Part shown: one piece after another, positions 21,640-21,830 of the stretch
How positions within the stretch are numbered: the stretch's first letter is position 1
How the letters are laid out: the number at the start of each line of letters is the position of its first letter
DNA from: Bacteroidales bacterium
GTDB lineage: Bacteria; Bacteroidota; Bacteroidia; Bacteroidales; Bacteroidaceae
NCBI GenBank assembly: GCA_004558535.1
Contig: SFCP01000017.1
Coordinates: 1 to 21,830 of the forward strand
DNA length: 21,830 bases
Reading direction: 5' to 3'
Notes under the pieces: generated by a model
What the model was told of the DNA's origin: nothing
Seen by the model: only the letters and a program-made list of their open reading frames with translations
The model's database searches: none
Program-made: the position numbers and the translations under genes

Positions 21640-21786
21640 GTGCCGGATTTTTCCTACTACACGCCTGCGCATTTTTCGTGAGTGCCTTGTATTTTTCAGC
21701 AAATAGGACGTAGATAAAACCAAGTGCTTTATAGTTTTTCGCAAGTGCCGGATAGTTTTGCGCGCAGGCAGGACTTAAAAAAGGAG
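21640..21786. repeat. 21-bp degenerate tandem array, about 7 units
   Basis: Units start at 21640, 21661, 21682, 21703, 21724, 21745 and 21766 with no indels. Units at 21682, 21724 and 21745 share a GTGCC, TATAGTTTTT, GCGC/CGCA layout. Those at 21640 and 21661 keep the T-run and one flank, and the one at 21703 is poorly matched. The core GTGCCTTGTAGTTTTTCGC also describes the units at 1407-1464. Confidence 0.65.
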
Positions 21787-21817
21787 GAAGCCGCCTGCTG
21801 TGTACGGTTTCCTCCTT
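21777..21817 (-). terminator. Rho-independent terminator of a minus-strand gene beyond the right edge
   Basis: aaggaggaagccg (21781-21793) pairs with cggtttcctcctt (21805-21817) over 13 bp with one G-U pair and an 11-nt loop. On the minus strand the stem runs into six T (complement of 21777-21782). A gene on that strand should therefore end just right of the window, and guaB starts a new transcript. Confidence 0.85.
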
Positions 21818-21830
21818 TGCTAAGGCAAAT

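Larger units (their letters stand above)
21262..21830. other. Gene-free region upstream of guaB
   Basis: No supportable gene in about 570 bp. It holds a small hairpin (aatgcaa 21323-21329 with ttgcatt 21333-21339), two 21-bp repeat tracts (21384-21509 and 21640-21786), a 13-bp direct repeat accctgcgccttg at 21514-21526 and 21529-21541, and a terminator reading in from the right edge. Confidence 0.75.

Noticed and set aside
21640..21786. CRISPR array
   Set aside because: Units are contiguous, 21 bp long and degenerate, with no identical repeats separated by unique spacers, and no cas gene is in the window.

Overview
The window looks like a chromosomal segment from a member of the Bacteroidales (Bacteroidota), probably Bacteroidaceae or Prevotellaceae. 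It is moderately GC-rich by eye. The evidence is a set of housekeeping proteins with phylum-typical sequences: type 3 ProRS, a TPDGQP-type MutL, an OstA-like protein, SurA-type isomerases and paired OmpA proteins. The usual Bacteroidota -7 promoter box, TAnnTTTG, also lies before several genes, and ribosome binding sites are weak or absent. Nothing here marks a plasmid, prophage or conjugative element.

Layout, left to right. (1) Positions 1-1350, plus strand: the end of a surface-polysaccharide locus, with a 5'-truncated WecA/MraY-like sugar-phosphate transferase followed by a WbuC-type cupin. (2) Positions 1351-2298: a 948-bp gene-free stretch packed with repeats. It holds degenerate 21-bp tandem units, a long hairpin, and a 542-bp element bounded by 89-bp inverted repeats. 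(3) Positions 2299-9966, minus strand: a large secreted GH20 beta-hexosaminidase, a membrane-anchored alpha/beta hydrolase, a four-helix-bundle protein set among small repeats, ferritin and prolyl-tRNA synthetase. (4) Positions 10258-12738: two convergent OmpA-family genes, a glycine-zipper lipoprotein (plus) and a beta-barrel porin (minus), separated by a 609-bp gap with terminators and a solo repeat module. (5) Positions 12971-21206, minus strand: a compact cluster transcribed guaB, PpiC-type isomerase, SurA-type isomerase, OstA-like LPS-transport protein, mutL. Most of it serves outer-membrane biogenesis. (6) Positions 21207-21830: the guaB promoter followed by more 21-bp degenerate repeats and a terminator for a minus-strand gene beyond the right edge.

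The genes are mostly ordinary. The unexplained signal is in the intergenic DNA. An 11-bp arm (ggtgtatagtt / aactatacacc) occurs as an inverted pair with exactly 9 bp between the arms, plus one further arm in direct tandem. This 11-9-11(+11) layout appears at three positions around 1.6-2.1 kb and again at 11.4 kb. A second family of about 21-bp degenerate units (core GTGCCTTGTAGTTTTTCGC) appears at both ends of the window, about 20 kb apart. Both periods are near whole turns of B-DNA. I see no protein in the window that obviously acts on these repeats.
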